Below, one piece after another: positions 24,456-37,124 of a stretch of DNA of 64,000 nt. The stretch is from the NCBI GenBank assembly GCA_036872755.1, contig JAVHNS010000007.1, forward strand, positions 1,550,001-1,614,000. Reading direction: 5' to 3'. Source of the DNA: Orbilia blumenaviensis. Its lineage: Eukaryota; Ascomycota; Orbiliomycetes; Orbiliales; Orbiliaceae. A program made the translations under genes and the position numbers. Below the pieces are notes generated by a model. It ran no database searches. It saw only the letters and a list, made by a program, of their open reading frames with translations, and was not told the DNA's origin. The stretch's first letter is position 1. Each line of letters starts with the position of its first letter.

Positions 24456-25112
24456 TCGAGGCGTATCACCGATGCTATGGACGCCTATCTCATGATGAAG
24501 GGGGATCAATCAATCTGTATTATAACACATACCGTGGGATTGGTGTTAGGCGGGAGTTTCGCAATACTCTGTAGAATATATTTTTGAATAGGTACTTACG
24601 TATTTAGTCTAGTTAGCTGTATCTTGTTTCCGAAATCCCTCGAAAGTTACCCCCCCTTACCCTTGATGATATAGCGAGCATATAAGCACGGGTCCCAGCG
24701 TGCTAGTATAAGGGTTTTAAGCTTGAGACCGAGATGAATTCATATTCTAAAGCCTACTTAAGGTCAGGTATGTTTGAAGTCAGGAACACTAGAACCCCCA
24801 GGTAACTATATAACCAGTCCTTAGCCTGGTAGGTATATATTGCAAGACTAGGTATATGTATCCATCCACCTCCTTCATCTTTTTTAACCTATTGTCCAAA
24901 ACTATTGATATACTGATACAGTCGATTAATCGATATATATCGATATATGCCTATTCGTGGATATCCGTCAAATCACCAAATACCAAACCCTTCGTTTCAA
25001 TCTCAAGCTAGACAAGCAACTCCCCAAAACGGGCAGGTCCCACGTTTTCTACTCGCCAAGCGAGAACAGTTCTATCCAGCAACAAAACGAAACGAAAAGA
25101 ATCCAAAAAAAT
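24456..25112. other. Intergenic
   Basis: An AT-rich spacer with nested ATCGATATAT palindromes at about 24925-24948. No gene is seen. Confidence 0.4.
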
Positions 25113-25201
25113 TGAGCGTGCTCAGGATCGAACTGAGGACCCTTTCCGATTTCAACTCGGAAGCTGTAAAGGAAAAATCATAACCACTAGACTACACACC
25201 C
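25113..25201 (-). tRNA. tRNA-Val(UAC) with 16-nt intron
   Basis: On the minus strand an 89-nt gene folds as a tRNA. The acceptor stem GGGTGTG pairs with CACGCTC (two G-U), discriminator A. D-arm sequence is GTCTAGTGGTTATGAT. Anticodon stem TTTCC/GGAAA encloses loop TTTACA...C, the variable loop is GGGTC, and the T-arm is CTCAG-TTCGATC-CTGAG. The anticodon stem closes only if a 16-nt intron (25164-25149) is removed at the canonical 37/38 position, leaving a 73-nt tRNA with anticodon TAC. The B-box GTTCGATCC and A-box are present. A second pairing, TTCCG with CGGAA, spans the intron and probably forms part of the precursor structure. The TAC call depends on this intron placement. It stands alone in the 1.6-kb gap between pescadillo and the next gene. 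Confidence 0.85.
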
Positions 25202-26022
25202 AAAATCGAAAGCTGAGAAACTAGTTTGCGTAAATAGAGTTCAACAGAAACAGCATCGGTTCGTTTGGACCCTTCCAAGCCCGGAAGCGGGTGTCCATGA
25301 CAGATGTAGGCTCAAAATACCGCGTCGCAAAACGCAATTTTAAATAAGTATCCAAATATTTCATATTCAATCAATTAAGTCTATTGTAACTTTCTCTCAG
25401 ATATACTATTCTTTTTATCCACAAAGTATTTTTTTAAAAAACAAAACTTCATACAGGACGACATCACACTACCTCCGCCGAGAGATCCGAGATCCCTTAG
25501 TTATTAGATCATAAACACGTAGACAAAAAGATATATAAACAATAAGAATGGGGGAATGAAGGGGGGGTTATTATATCAAAAAGTCGTAAAGGTCACCGCA
25601 AGGGTTCTAACCAAAAATGACAAGTTTGAAGTGAAAAACAATATGTGAAAGGGGTGTCGTTTTAACGTGTAACACTGCTGGTATATAAATAAAATATCGT
25701 AGGGGATATATAGAAAACATGAAGACTGAGTGGAAAGGCGCTCAGAGTAGACTAAGTTCATGAAGGGGCCGATAGGATGGTGGTATCATTTTAAAAGAGG
25801 TGCGAACGGACAACTTAAGGGATATGGGAATTGGTGTTAAAAAAGTAACAGCTATAAATACCGAAAGGGTATGGAAGAAGGGAATCTGGCCAAAAGGATA
25901 CTTTTTTCAGCATGAAAATTTTTTGATTCGCCGCAAAAGAAAAGTTGCAAATAGTCGTGAAAGGCGCCAAGATCGCAATAAAAGGTCGTAAAATCGAAAG
26001 GGTTTAGGAAGCATCAAAAATA
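25202..26022. other. Intergenic between tRNA and large minus-strand gene
   Basis: AT-rich sequence with no supported gene. It would contain the 3' UTR of the minus-strand WD40 protein gene, whose stop lies at 26023. Confidence 0.4.
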
Positions 26023-29000
26023 TTACTCCCAAGCGGTGCTCTTACTCAACTTCCCATCATCCAACTCTGCAAAGTCGATGATGGTAATATCTCCCTTCCG
26101 GTCCACAATAATCAACCTGTACCCATCTGGGGAAAACGACATGGATGCCGCCTCTGTCATCTTGATTGCGCCCTGGACCTTCGCCACCTTCAGGCATCTC
26201 GGTCTTCTTCCTTCGTCGTTCACCAGCCCCAGTGGGAAATATAAAATCAAGACGTTACCAGATCGGTCTAACGCGGCGAGGGATTCGCCAGTCGGAGAGG
26301 TGCAGCACCCGTGCACCTTGTCTCCTACGGTGTTGAGTCTGGTAACAAGACGTATAGGTTCCTGACGGCCTGATGAATCCAGCAGACCAATACAATTATC
26401 CACCACAATTGGCATCGCGTTGGTGGCAACACTCGTAACGCACATAAGTCGATTACCAGGGAAGAATTTAACAGACGTGATGCCTTCAGCGTCATGTGAG
26501 ATATCCAGCTTTCGAGAAGACTTCATAACAAGTTTCGGGGGCTGAGCGGCGAGATCATAAACTAGGAATCGTGGTTCTCGCAAGGTACTGCAAGCGAGGT
26601 ATACACCATCATCGGAGAAAGAGAGCGTGCCTGTGGTGTCCGTATACGGGACGATGATTTTTGTTAAGCCCACGGAGCCGTTCCCGGTTTCCAGGGCTGT
26701 GTCGAGGTGGTGGAGGACAATCATGGTTTGGTTTTTGCCATGCTCCATGTTAACTACCCCTAGCGCGATCGTAGAACCGTCCCCAGACATTGCCTATGCC
26801 AATATCAATATAATTTTCTTCAAGAATCTAGAGGGAAACATTATTCCTACCATGCACTTAATATCGGATGATTCAGATATATAAGTGTAGACCGTTTTAC
26901 CATCTTGTCTTAGATCGTGAACTTTCAGCGTGCCGCTTGTTCCAGCAATAGCAAGTAAATTTTCGCTACAAGCTGCGAAAAGATACTCGAAACGCTTTGG
27001 CTAAATAAAACATAATGTCAGTATTGCTGCTAGTTGAAAGGGGTATGGGTAGTCAAACCTTAGCCATGACACGGTCCTCAGCCGAAATAAGGCCGTATTG
27101 GTTTGCATGCGGGCCATATTCTCCAGTACATTTCCCAGCACAGAGCAATTCGGGTGTCTTCTCACTTGATAGTATTGAGAAAACCTTGAACTTCTTCCGT
27201 TCTAGGAGAACAAACTTCGTGCAGCTCGGAGAGATCGCGGTGGCAACGATATCAGGGAATCGTAGGCGGCCACCAGTTGGAATGTGGTGGACATACTCCG
27301 CTTTTGCAATGTTAGCCTGCTGTTGGAAACCACTCGAGACATAATACGTACCTTTATAGAACGGAAAGTTCTTCGAAAACTTATTGTGTCGCTGCTCTTC
27401 TTGCTGGTTCAAAGGTGGCCGGACCACAGTATTCTCTTGAGGGACTTCCTGGTTTCGATCGATCCAGTTTGCAATCCGATCATTTCTGCCTATCCTCGGG
27501 CCATGATAATCCGATGGGCCAGCTTCATCTTCCTCCGGATGGGCAGTGCTTGGGGAATGCATCCGCAAAGATCCCATAAGTGGTTTTACCCCCGAAGTAC
27601 CACCCGGCAGGCTCGGAACCCTATATCTTGAGCTTACAGATGGCGAATGCGATAGAGGAGCGCCTATAGGCGACGTCGATAAATTCGCTCCGGTACCGGG
27701 ACGTTGGTACGAGCCATAAATACCACCTGGTAATATATCTGTGTTTAGCGGGGCCGGCCTTTGGATTTTTCTGAAGGCGGTTGGAGAATTACTTCCTTGC
27801 GTTCTATCAGGGGACCTAGGTCCAGGTTCGGTGAACGCTCTACCGCCATTTGTCGAAGCCGGACCAGATCTTTCGGAGTGCCGGTCAGATCCACTTTGTC
27901 TTCTTTGCATCCCGAACATCGGTTTTGTCGTGGGTAGTATCGAACTAAGACCTGTACGGTGGGTTATTTGTCGATTAATTGGGAGTGAACTCGATAGCCC
28001 CGGGACAGCTAGGTTCTCTTCACTGGCCGTATCAATTATTGAGGCATTCCGTGATGTACTTCTCGATCCGTCGGAATCACTACATGACCTGTGAGTAATT
28101 TGTGCCATAATTTCGCCAGATAAGTGCCAAAACGTACTTCCCAGCGTTACGTGGAACAATCTGCGGTGGGGCATCCCTCAGCAGCTTTTCTAGTGTGGAT
28201 GGTGTGTATTTTATGGAAGGGTTCTCCCAGGGGACTTCCTTTGGGAAACCACCCGCCCCTGCCCCTACTGCCATGGCTTCTTCGATTTCAGATGGAGCAG
28301 TGGATCCTCCAATTTCACTTGATATTCCATCTTCAAACTCGTCCGGCCCACCCGGCGAGGATATCACGACGCTGAACCTATGATTGGTATTCAGGACGGC
28401 ACCCATTTCCATTCGCTTAGCAGCAACTAGCTTCGCTATGCGCCTTAACTTCTGGGCAGGATGTTTCCATTCCGTTACTCGATGGCAGCGAGGACACTAG
28501 CACAGAAAATACGATAAGCACGTGGTCATATGATTGACAAGAATAGCCAAACAAGGATAATTTTACTCACAATACTGCGTTGTAACTCCAATCGGGCGAA
28601 TTTCTCCGACATCACGCAGCCACATGTCATGATTCCAAGATCATCCGAAGGTTTACCATCTAGAACGATTTTGCATTAGCTAAAACGGCTTCGTCTATAT
28701 CCATGGTTGAGTGGTTCCCGTGGATAGTACCTTTTCTGCCTTCACACTCTAGCTCCAACTCAATCTCAGATAGGAAGGTCCGCCACTCATCCAAGTCGGC
28801 AAGCAGGGGCACTGATACGTTCGGCCGCGACCTAAAGCTTAAGGTAGCAACCTGTGATGCAGATTCTGATTCTGGTTCCTGATATGGATTATCGAGCTCT
28901 TTGTCTGGGAGTTTGAATATGCTCTGATCCGTTTGTACCTCGCTTTGCTCATCAAGCCGTCGCTTGGTTAGCATGGCGGACTGTGATCGATCCCGCTGTT

Positions 29001-30562
29001 CCAAAACCATTAAATAGAAGCTGCTGTCCACATCCCAACCCTTGAGCTCTGCATCAAGTTGGATAAGAGAAAGGACACCTTTTTGCATCAATATAGAGAG
29101 GATGTCGAATGCTTTGCAGCGGAGGCTGCTTTTCGTCGTCGATTTTACAACATGCATCGAGATTTCTCGGGCTCGTTTTAATGAGCCATCTCCGAGGGCT
29201 CCCACTACGAGTTGCTGAAGAAGGTCAAGAGACGAATACGCAAGATGTTGGGCGTTGTCAGAACACTTCTTAACAGTCTCTGGGTCTTTGCCTTCCGGTG
29301 CCTCTGTATCTTCACTCTCCGCCTGTTCGAGGAGTGATAGTTGTCTATCCATTACGAGCTCCAGTTGCTCCACCACAAGTTCTTCAATCTCTTGTATCAG
29401 GTGCAAGTTGTGCTCCTGTGCGTCGGGTGCTACATCCTGCGAAACTTTGGCCCGTTTGTGCCATTCTACCAAACTCCAACTGAGATCATCCAGGTCTATA
29501 TATATCTTATGCCAGTTTGTTTGCGTTGAATCCGATATGTCCGGTTGGTTCAGTAGCTCCCTTGACTTGCTGAGGATCTTTAAGGGAATAACTTCAGTTT
29601 GTTCATCCGCTAAACCGGAGGCACTTGTTATGATCTTGCTGACTATTGCGGCATTCGCAGTCCGGCTCTCAGGAAGACTGGAAAGGAAATTTCTGATATA
29701 AACGAGTAAGAAATCTAAGCATTGCATTTAGAAATCAGCATACAACCAGCATAGCAGTGTGGGGCAATTTCCCATTTAACATACCGATGTTCCAGTTATA
29801 GATATCGACTTCACCAGCGGTATCATGGTCTTTCCTTCGATTGGGGTCCGCTGCAGACGGTAGTTTTTTTGTTAAATTATCTAATAGGTCTCCGTCGAGG
29901 GTCTTCAGACCATGAAGCCGTAAAAGCCTCAATCCACAAACAATCGTCCTTAATTGGAGTTCACGACAAAGCAACCCATGGTCTGTGTGGCTAGCAATCT
30001 GCCAACCGACAAAATCCTCCTTCGTGATGGTGTCGATGATCTTCAACAGAGTCGGCACTGTTACAATCTCATCCAGAAATGTTGACTCAGAAACAGTCAT
30101 ATAACGGCGCTGAAGTTGCAAAATCGCATTTAATTGGCTGATCAGATGATATACCAGATGTATTTCAGACGGTTTAGGTTTCCTTAAAGCTATAAGGATA
30201 TTTCGGACGATGACATCGATGTGTCGCCGGCGGAAGAGGTTTGACCCATTTGTCGGAGCCCTCCGGTGACCAATGCCGTTGGCTGCCTTGGAGGCGACAG
30301 ATAGAGAGCTACCTGCTGAGCTATTTTTTCTAGCTCCATTGTCTACCGAGTTATCATTTCGCGATCGACCTGAGGATATGGATCTAAAGAGAATACGGCG
30401 CTTAGGATCTATGTTGTTGTATTTTTTATATTGATATCTCTCTCGGGGTATCCGGGCGGAAGCGAGGGCTAAAAAGACGGGGTAACTTACACCGAGCGGT
30501 CTAGCATTGAGCTCATAAGGTATCAATGACGAGCCTAAAGCTCGAACAGGGACTTGATCCAA
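26023..30562 (-). CDS. Large uncharacterised protein: helical N-half, zinc-site segment, WD40-like C-half
   Basis: Nine exons join in frame to at least 1341 aa: 30562-30493, 30408-29785, 29714-28731, 28659-28571, 28496-28138, 28088-27352, 27300-27059, 27000-26851 and 26793-26023. I do not recognise the family. The first 560 residues or so are helical (RRHIDVIVRNILIALRKP, LVYHLISQLNAILQL, and a long ELVVEQLELVMDRQLSLLEQ stretch), like an ARM/HEAT scaffold. A cysteine segment made by splicing, IMTCGCVMSEK...SICPRCHRVTEWKHP, resembles half of a RING/U-box. A disordered Ser/Pro linker follows. The last 420 residues read as beta-propeller strands (PDIVATAISPSCTKFVLLE, LLAIAGTSGTLKVHDL, GTLSFSDDGVYLACST, SMSFSPDGYRLIIVDRKGDI). 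The 5' end is unresolved: no ATG precedes 30562 in frame, and coding-like sequence (DWTVVFLIGPLDLEEPHQFF) continues to about 30960 through a possible 110-nt intron. The first donor (GTGTAA) is weak. Confidence 0.7.
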
Positions 30563-30962
30563 GCAGAAATTTCGAAAACTGTGATTCGAGGCAAGGATTT
30601 ACAGCTATAAGCGGGAAACCGTATGAGACAGGAAGTGCCTAAAACTATCGTCGTATCACAATTCCGTGGACCTGAATATCCCAATACTGGAAAAACTGAT
30701 GGGGTTCCTCAAGATCTAACGGCCCAATGAGGAAGACAACTGTCCAATCTCGTAACCAAGGAAAAAACAGGTCTGCAGGTGGGATGCAGTGGTTCGAGTG
30801 ATTGGTGTGGATTATTGCCGTCCGCCGGGCTGAATTTTGGAATGCTGCTGCTGCATGTGCGCTACGAGCAGCAGCTTTGTCGACCGGGCTCCACCGCACA
30901 CAGAAAGGAAGGATATCGATCAAACCTCGGGCAAAGGCAACCAGCCGCGTCTGAAGTTGAAA

Positions 30963-33581
30963 AGAACAAGAGAGTCGCAGTCGCTCTTACACAGTCGGTC
31001 GGAATATCTATAAGCGATTATAGAACATGGGTAAAGAAGTCGGGATCCGTGACGTCGCGTGAGATAAGGACAGAACCTGCCTTGGGGCTGCTGTGTAGGT
31101 AGAAGCCAACCCCTGCTCAAGCAAAAGATGTGACACAACAAGATTAAGATACTCGGGACGTCGGAACCTTTGCTTTGGAACTAAATTTTAACGTTAGAAG
31201 ACTCTGCTCACAAACGCAGAGAGAAATAAAGGACGGCTGCTTTGGGTGCAGGATCGACTATAACTATCGGATAGTATGGCTACTGCTGCTGCTGCGTCCA
31301 TGCGGTGGAGGTGCATCGTTTGTTCATTCGATTCGTCAAAGAAAATGGATACCTTTTTCTTTTCTTTTAACGCCCTTCCTGGCTTTCGCTCTCGAGACGA
31401 CTTTTTTCTTGAGAAAAATGGTCACTGCACCGCACCGTCCCGAATAATGCACCGAAGGGGAAAAGCGATGGAATCGATAAAGCGGAATGGGGGAAAAAAC
31501 GGCTTTGCTTTCGGCGAGCGTGCGTGTGTGCGTGCTTTCCAAATTGCTTGCTTTCTTCCTTTCTTTCTTTGCTTGCTTGCGATGGGACCCCCACGAGACC
31601 CCGCCCACGAAAGACGACGGAGAGGTAGGGCGGTCTACGAGATGGCGTAAGGATAAGATGGGATATGACAAGACAAGACAGGATACTCTGTCGTATCGTA
31701 TCGTACGGGATGTACGTATGGGATACAATGACGAGGGAGAGCGTTAACGAATACCTATCCTATCATTCGACCCAATCCCCTCTTTCCCAGTCCAGTCCAG
31801 TTCGGCTCAGTTTCGTTCCAGTCCAGTGCCAGTCGGATCCGTCCATGTCCAGCCAGAAAACCAGCCCAGAATGCTAAGCACTGGGGAACACCAGGGAGGA
31901 GAATTACGCCTGCCCAATTCATCCATTTTCCGTCCGGACTCCTTTCTGTTGGAGGCAACAACGCACGTGCCCAGCCTTTGGTCTTTTCCCTCAACTTCCT
32001 TCCGAGAGATAATCAAACCCGTCAAAGCGGTTGCGCGAGGCAGAGGAAAGGGACGGACGACCGAGTGCTTTATTGACGTATAGCATTGTTAGTGTTAACG
32101 ACTTATCCCTTGGCTAGGTAGTTTAGACTGGCCCGGTTAGTCGGACCTGGCTGTCTTAATGTTTGCTGTGGCTGCTGTAGCTCGCTTTCAATGTAGCTGC
32201 TGCTGTAACTGTGGTTCCAATGCAATGCAATTGGGTTTCCGAGTCGAGTCGACCCTGAATTAATCGAATCGAGGCATGGGGCTTGCAAGCTTGCTCGAGC
32301 TCAAGGTTAAGCTTGAACACATGTACAGAACAAGAGCCATCCGCCCTTCTTCTTCCGCTTCTGCTTTTCCTCCTCCTCCCAAGCTGTCCAAACTGCCGTT
32401 AAAAAGGGAGAAAAAGGTGCAGGGACTAATCAGCACACATGCGAGCACCAGCTTCCATGACATGCCGTCCTTTTAAGCTTAAATCAAGCTCCAAATGTCA
32501 TGGACGACAGCGGGACGACAGCTACATATACTAACGGGCTTTGCCTGCTGCTGCCTGACGCCCATCCAGCATCCCAACCGTCCGGCTGGTTGGCTGGCTG
32601 CTTGCAATATTTCGATTCGATGCGCAATGCTCGTTATGGCGGAGCGGTATTATGGCCCCCATGCTTTCTCGCTCCTTAGCTTGCTGGGATGGAACGCCTC
32701 CGATCCGCCCGGCCTCGGGTCCTTGGAAGGGCCAGCCAGCCAGCAGCTATGGCCATTCGTAGATATTGGCGAGCACTCACGTGGGGCCAACCAGGTCGAA
32801 TGGTTTGCATGCGAGGAGGTGCAGTCAATGCACTCGAGCGCTCCATGCCGTATATGTCCATCACGTTGTGCATTGTGGGTGTGCAGTTTTCATGGCCAGG
32901 TCTCCGCGCGGCCGTGCATGATAACCACATGTATGGATACCATGCTATGCTATGCGTCCGTCCTAGTATGCCAAACCATGATTAATCTCAAATGATCCTA
33001 CCATGAGCAAAATCAACAAGTATGACTTGCACGGTTAACTTGTGAGACTCACATGTTTATAGCACTAGATTAGCACGTGTTGCCGCAACACACTTTGTTT
33101 GTCACACTCAACACAATCTGACGTTGTTGTTTGTCAGAATGAAATTTCCACCAAAAAACTCCATTCTGCTGAAGCTTTTTCCAGCGCAGAAAAAACTACA
33201 GAGGAAGATTCGGTATATGTAAATATACTATCGATGCGTATATGCAAGTAAACGTTCCTAAGTAAGTCCATAAAATATCGTGCATGAGAGCCGACGCTGC
33301 TGCCTAGTTTCCCTCATTCCTGTTCATCGTATTGGTCCAATTCAATTGTCCGTTGATGTGCCAATGGACCGGATAGTTACTCCCTTGTCGTTAACTAAAA
33401 CCAAGCTTCAAACTTCAATGTAACAACCCCAGAAGACTCAAGGCTTACTTACCGGACCAGGAACCACTCCTTCTATGTACCGGTTCCCAAGAGCCGTGAA
33501 CACACACCCTGGTTGACTCATATGTATGACTACAAAGTCGTCTCGTAATCTAGTATAAAGGTTGGCGGGTTTTCGAGATCG
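30963..33581. other. Intergenic, divergent spacer before mitochondrial IleRS
   Basis: About 2.6 kb with no supported gene. Low-complexity tracts include CTTTCTTTCTTTGCTTGCTTGC near 31555-31580 and GTATCGTATCGTACGGG near 31690. Short ORFs here lack motifs. The left part may hold the true first exon of the large minus-strand gene. Confidence 0.4.
33514..33520 (+). promoter_or_regulatory. Gcn4/CpcA-type TGACTCA motif
   Basis: A perfect TGACTCA lies 62 bp before the IleRS start codon. Amino-acyl-tRNA synthetases are classic cross-pathway control targets, so the site is plausible. A 7-mer also arises by chance and this one may fall inside the leader. Confidence 0.35.
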
Positions 33582-36500
33582 ATGATGAGGTCTCTTCTCC
33601 AAATCACAAAGCACGGGAAGAGATCCATCATGACTTCAGCAACACTAAACTCCAGGGTCAATCTGAAAGATACCCTCAAGCTACCGACTACAACATTTCC
33701 TATCAGAAATACCCTTACTCCGGCTTCTGCAAAAGAACTTCTCGAGAAATGTACAGACGATCTGTATGAGTGGCAGGTCAGTCCTTTCCTTTCGTTCCCT
33801 ACTTCATCCTCAGATTTTAATATAGCGGCATTCAAATTACCTGCACTTATTTTATGGAAAGTCTAATTCTGATATATATCAAGTATACTTATAGTGGGAG
33901 AATCTTCCCGCCAATAAAACATTTGTATTTCATGATGGTCCGCCATTTGCGAATGGGGCCCTTCATACAGGTTAGTAATCATGCTTTGTATATCTCTTGT
34001 GAGTAATACGGTCTAAAACAGTCATAAAACTCAGGGCATGCCATGAACAAAATTCTCAAGGACATCATTGTCCGATACAATATAAAATTGGGCAAGAGAG
34101 TGTCTTACATCCCAGGATGGGATTGCCACGGGCTGCCTATCGAGCTCAAAGCCCTGCAGAACATCCGTAATACCACTGGAGATGTCTCTGTGATGTCGCC
34201 CGCGGAGGCCATCGAAAAAAATAAGCACCTTCATGCCACTGAAATACGTGGACTCGCCCGAAAGCTCGCCGCAGATACAGTGGAGGCACAAAAAGCAGAA
34301 TTTAGGAGCTGGGGTGTCATTGGCGACTGGGAAAATGCATACAGGACAATGGGTAATACCCACACAATATTGATTATATAGGTATCGTAAACCTTGACTG
34401 ACTGAGTGGCTGCTAGACTTGGATTATGAAGTTCGACAACTCCATGTCTTTAAAGAGATGATCAAGAAGGGTAAGATAAAAGTAATCCTACACAATAGCA
34501 ACCTGCTAACTGTGTGTTTCCAGGTCTCATCTACAGGCATTTCAAACCGGTATACTGGTCACCGAGCTCAAGAACTGCTCTCGCTGAGGCGGAACTGGAG
34601 TACAACGAAGCCCACAACAGCAAAGCAGCCACTATCAAGTTCCCTCTTGCAAACCTAGGCTCCTATCTCTCCGGACTCCCTGATGTTGACAAGACCATCA
34701 GTGCTGCCATCTGGACCACCACACCATGGTCTATCCCAGGCAACCGTGCCATCTTGGTCAACCCAGATCTCAAATACGTTGTGGTAAACTCCCCAAAACA
34801 TGGTCAACTTCTAGCAGGTGAAGAGCGAGTGGAGCATTTGCAGAAACTTCTAGACGAGGAGCTCGAGGTCATCATCAAAGATATTCCTGGAAAAGCTCTT
34901 CTGGATATAACTTACAGCCACCCTCTCTTCCCGCCAACTGCTCCCCCACATCCAGTTCTTGCAGCGGACTATGTCACCGCAGACACCGGTACAGGTCTCG
35001 TCCACTGTGCGCCGGGCCACGGTATGGAAGATTATCTCACTTGTCAGAAGCACAATATCCAACCTTTCTCTCCAATCGACGACGCAGGAAACTACACCTC
35101 AGATGCTCTGCCAACCTATGACCTAACCGGCCTCAATGTTCTTTCTGCCGGCCAGGACAAGATCATCTCTCTCCTCTCGGAACATAGTGTCCTCCTCGGC
35201 TGCCAGCCCAAATTTCTACACAAATACCCGTACGACTGGCGTACAAAGCTCCCAATCATCCAACGTGCAACACCACAGTGGTTCGCCGGCGTAGAAATGA
35301 TTAAAGAATCCGCCATCTCTGAAATCCAGAAAATCCAGTTTGTTCCAGAAGCTGGTCAGCATCGTCTCCATGCTTACGTTGCGGACCGTGACGAATGGTG
35401 TATCTCCAGACAGAGAACATGGGGTGTCCCAATCCCTGCCTTGTATGAAATAGAGAGTGGCGAAGCATTACTTACTGAGGAGAGTGTTGAGCATATCATC
35501 TCTGTTATCGAAAAAAAGGGTACGGATGCATGGTGGTCCGATCCCGATTCAGAGGAGTGGGTGGCTCCCCAATATCGCGATAAGCAATACAAACGCGGAA
35601 TCGAAACCATGGATGTGTGGTTCGATAGCGGAACCAGCTGGACCCTTATCCGCGAGAAACTTGGGGAACGAGAGGGCCGCACACTGGTAGACATGTATCT
35701 TGAAGGATCAGATCAACATCGCGGGTGGTTCCAATCCTCGCTTCTTACTTCCGTGGCAAGTACTGGGAAGGCACCTTATGAGAAAGTTATCACACACGGT
35801 TTCGTGCTAGACGAGAAGGGAAAGAAGATGTCGAAGTCTTTGGGGAACATCATCAGCCCCCAGGAAATCATTGATGGGTCGTATTGGCAGCGAGCCGGCC
35901 AGATGGCAAAGATTGCACAAAAGCCTGAGAAAACTAAGAAACAGAAGGCAGAGAAGAAACCAAAGGCGGTGACAGAGTCATCGCAGGCAACGAAGAAGGA
36001 ACAGAGTCCCGATATTGATACACTGAGACTTTGGGTCGCCATGACGGACTTCACAACGGACGGGACCATCGGCGAGAAGGTGCTGAGATTTGCACAGGAA
36101 GCCCTCAGAAAGTATAGAATGACGGGTAGATTCTTATTAGGAAATCTTGGAGATTGGGATGGGAAAGAGGTCCCATATAATGAGCTCCTTAAGATCGATC
36201 AGTACGCTCTATACCGCCTGGCAGAATTAAGTAATGCTTCAAAGGCAGAGTACGATGCCTTCACTTTTAGCAAGAGTAAGTTATCGTTGAACACTATACC
36301 CACTGCTCTCGCTATCTTACTAAAAGAACAATTTAGTCTTCCATTCTACCAACGTCTTTAACATCAGTTTCCTATCAGCCTTCTACCTTAACATCCTGAA
36401 AGACAGGCTCTATGTCGACGATGGGATCTCTCGTGCATCAGCACAAACCACACTTTTCTATATCCTCAAACATTATCTCAACCTCCTGTCTCCCATAGTT

Positions 36501-37124
36501 CCACTACTAACAGAGGAGATCTGGAGCCACTCTACTCCAGCAATCACACAGAATATGGAACAGCCAGTAAGGAGTAAATGGGTCGAACCACCAGAAGAAT
36601 GGTCGTGCGATGCCGCAAAGAACTTAGGAAATAAATTCCAGTCCTTCGAGAGTTGTGTAGAGGCAGTAAACCTTGTAGTTGAAGAAGCAAGGACCGCGAA
36701 GAACCTAAGAGCGAACTTGGAAGCAGATATTATCTTAGTTGTGCCCGAAGGTGGTGAGTCGCAGAAGTTTTTACAAGAAATCGGTAAGTCAACTATCTCA
36801 CCCAAGATTTCAATAATTCAAGAATATTGAATCGACGAAAAGACTACTAATGCCCGATTAATTCCAATAGAGGCAGAGCTGTCCGCCATCCTACTGTGCT
36901 CCAAAGTTCACGTGCACACCTCACTGCCCGCAGACGTAGCTGAGCGAGCATGGTCACACACCAAGCCGTTTAACATACTGCAAGACCAAGGAACAGCCAT
37001 TGCCGTCCCAGCACAGGGACAAAAGTGCCCAAGGTGCTGGATGTATACGTCGAAAAACGAGGCAGAAACATGCGAGCGTTGTACCGGGGTCGTGGAACGG
37101 CTCGGTGGTTGCACTGCTACCTGA
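33582..37124 (+). CDS. ISM1: Isoleucyl-tRNA synthetase, mitochondrial
   Basis: This class Ia synthetase charges mitochondrial tRNA-Ile. Seven exons (33582-33776, 33895-33970, 34035-34352, 34417-34470, 34524-36275, 36337-36783, 36871-37124) give 1031 aa. The N-terminus MMRSLLQITKHGKRSIM is a basic matrix-targeting presequence. The HIGH motif is split by the second intron: GPPFANGALHT joins GHAMNKILKDI (about residues 79-100). The CP1 editing domain carries SAAIWTTTPWSIPGNRAI and DTGTGLVHCAPGHGMEDY. LEGSDQHRGWFQSSLL and the KMSKS loop KGKKMSKSLGN (about 645-655) follow. The C-terminus has the bacterial/mitochondrial zinc knuckle CPRC...CERC (about 1000-1018). Length and zinc knuckle distinguish it from the cytosolic enzyme. 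It is divergent from the large WD40 gene. A start at the second ATG (33585) is equally possible. Confidence 0.95.
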
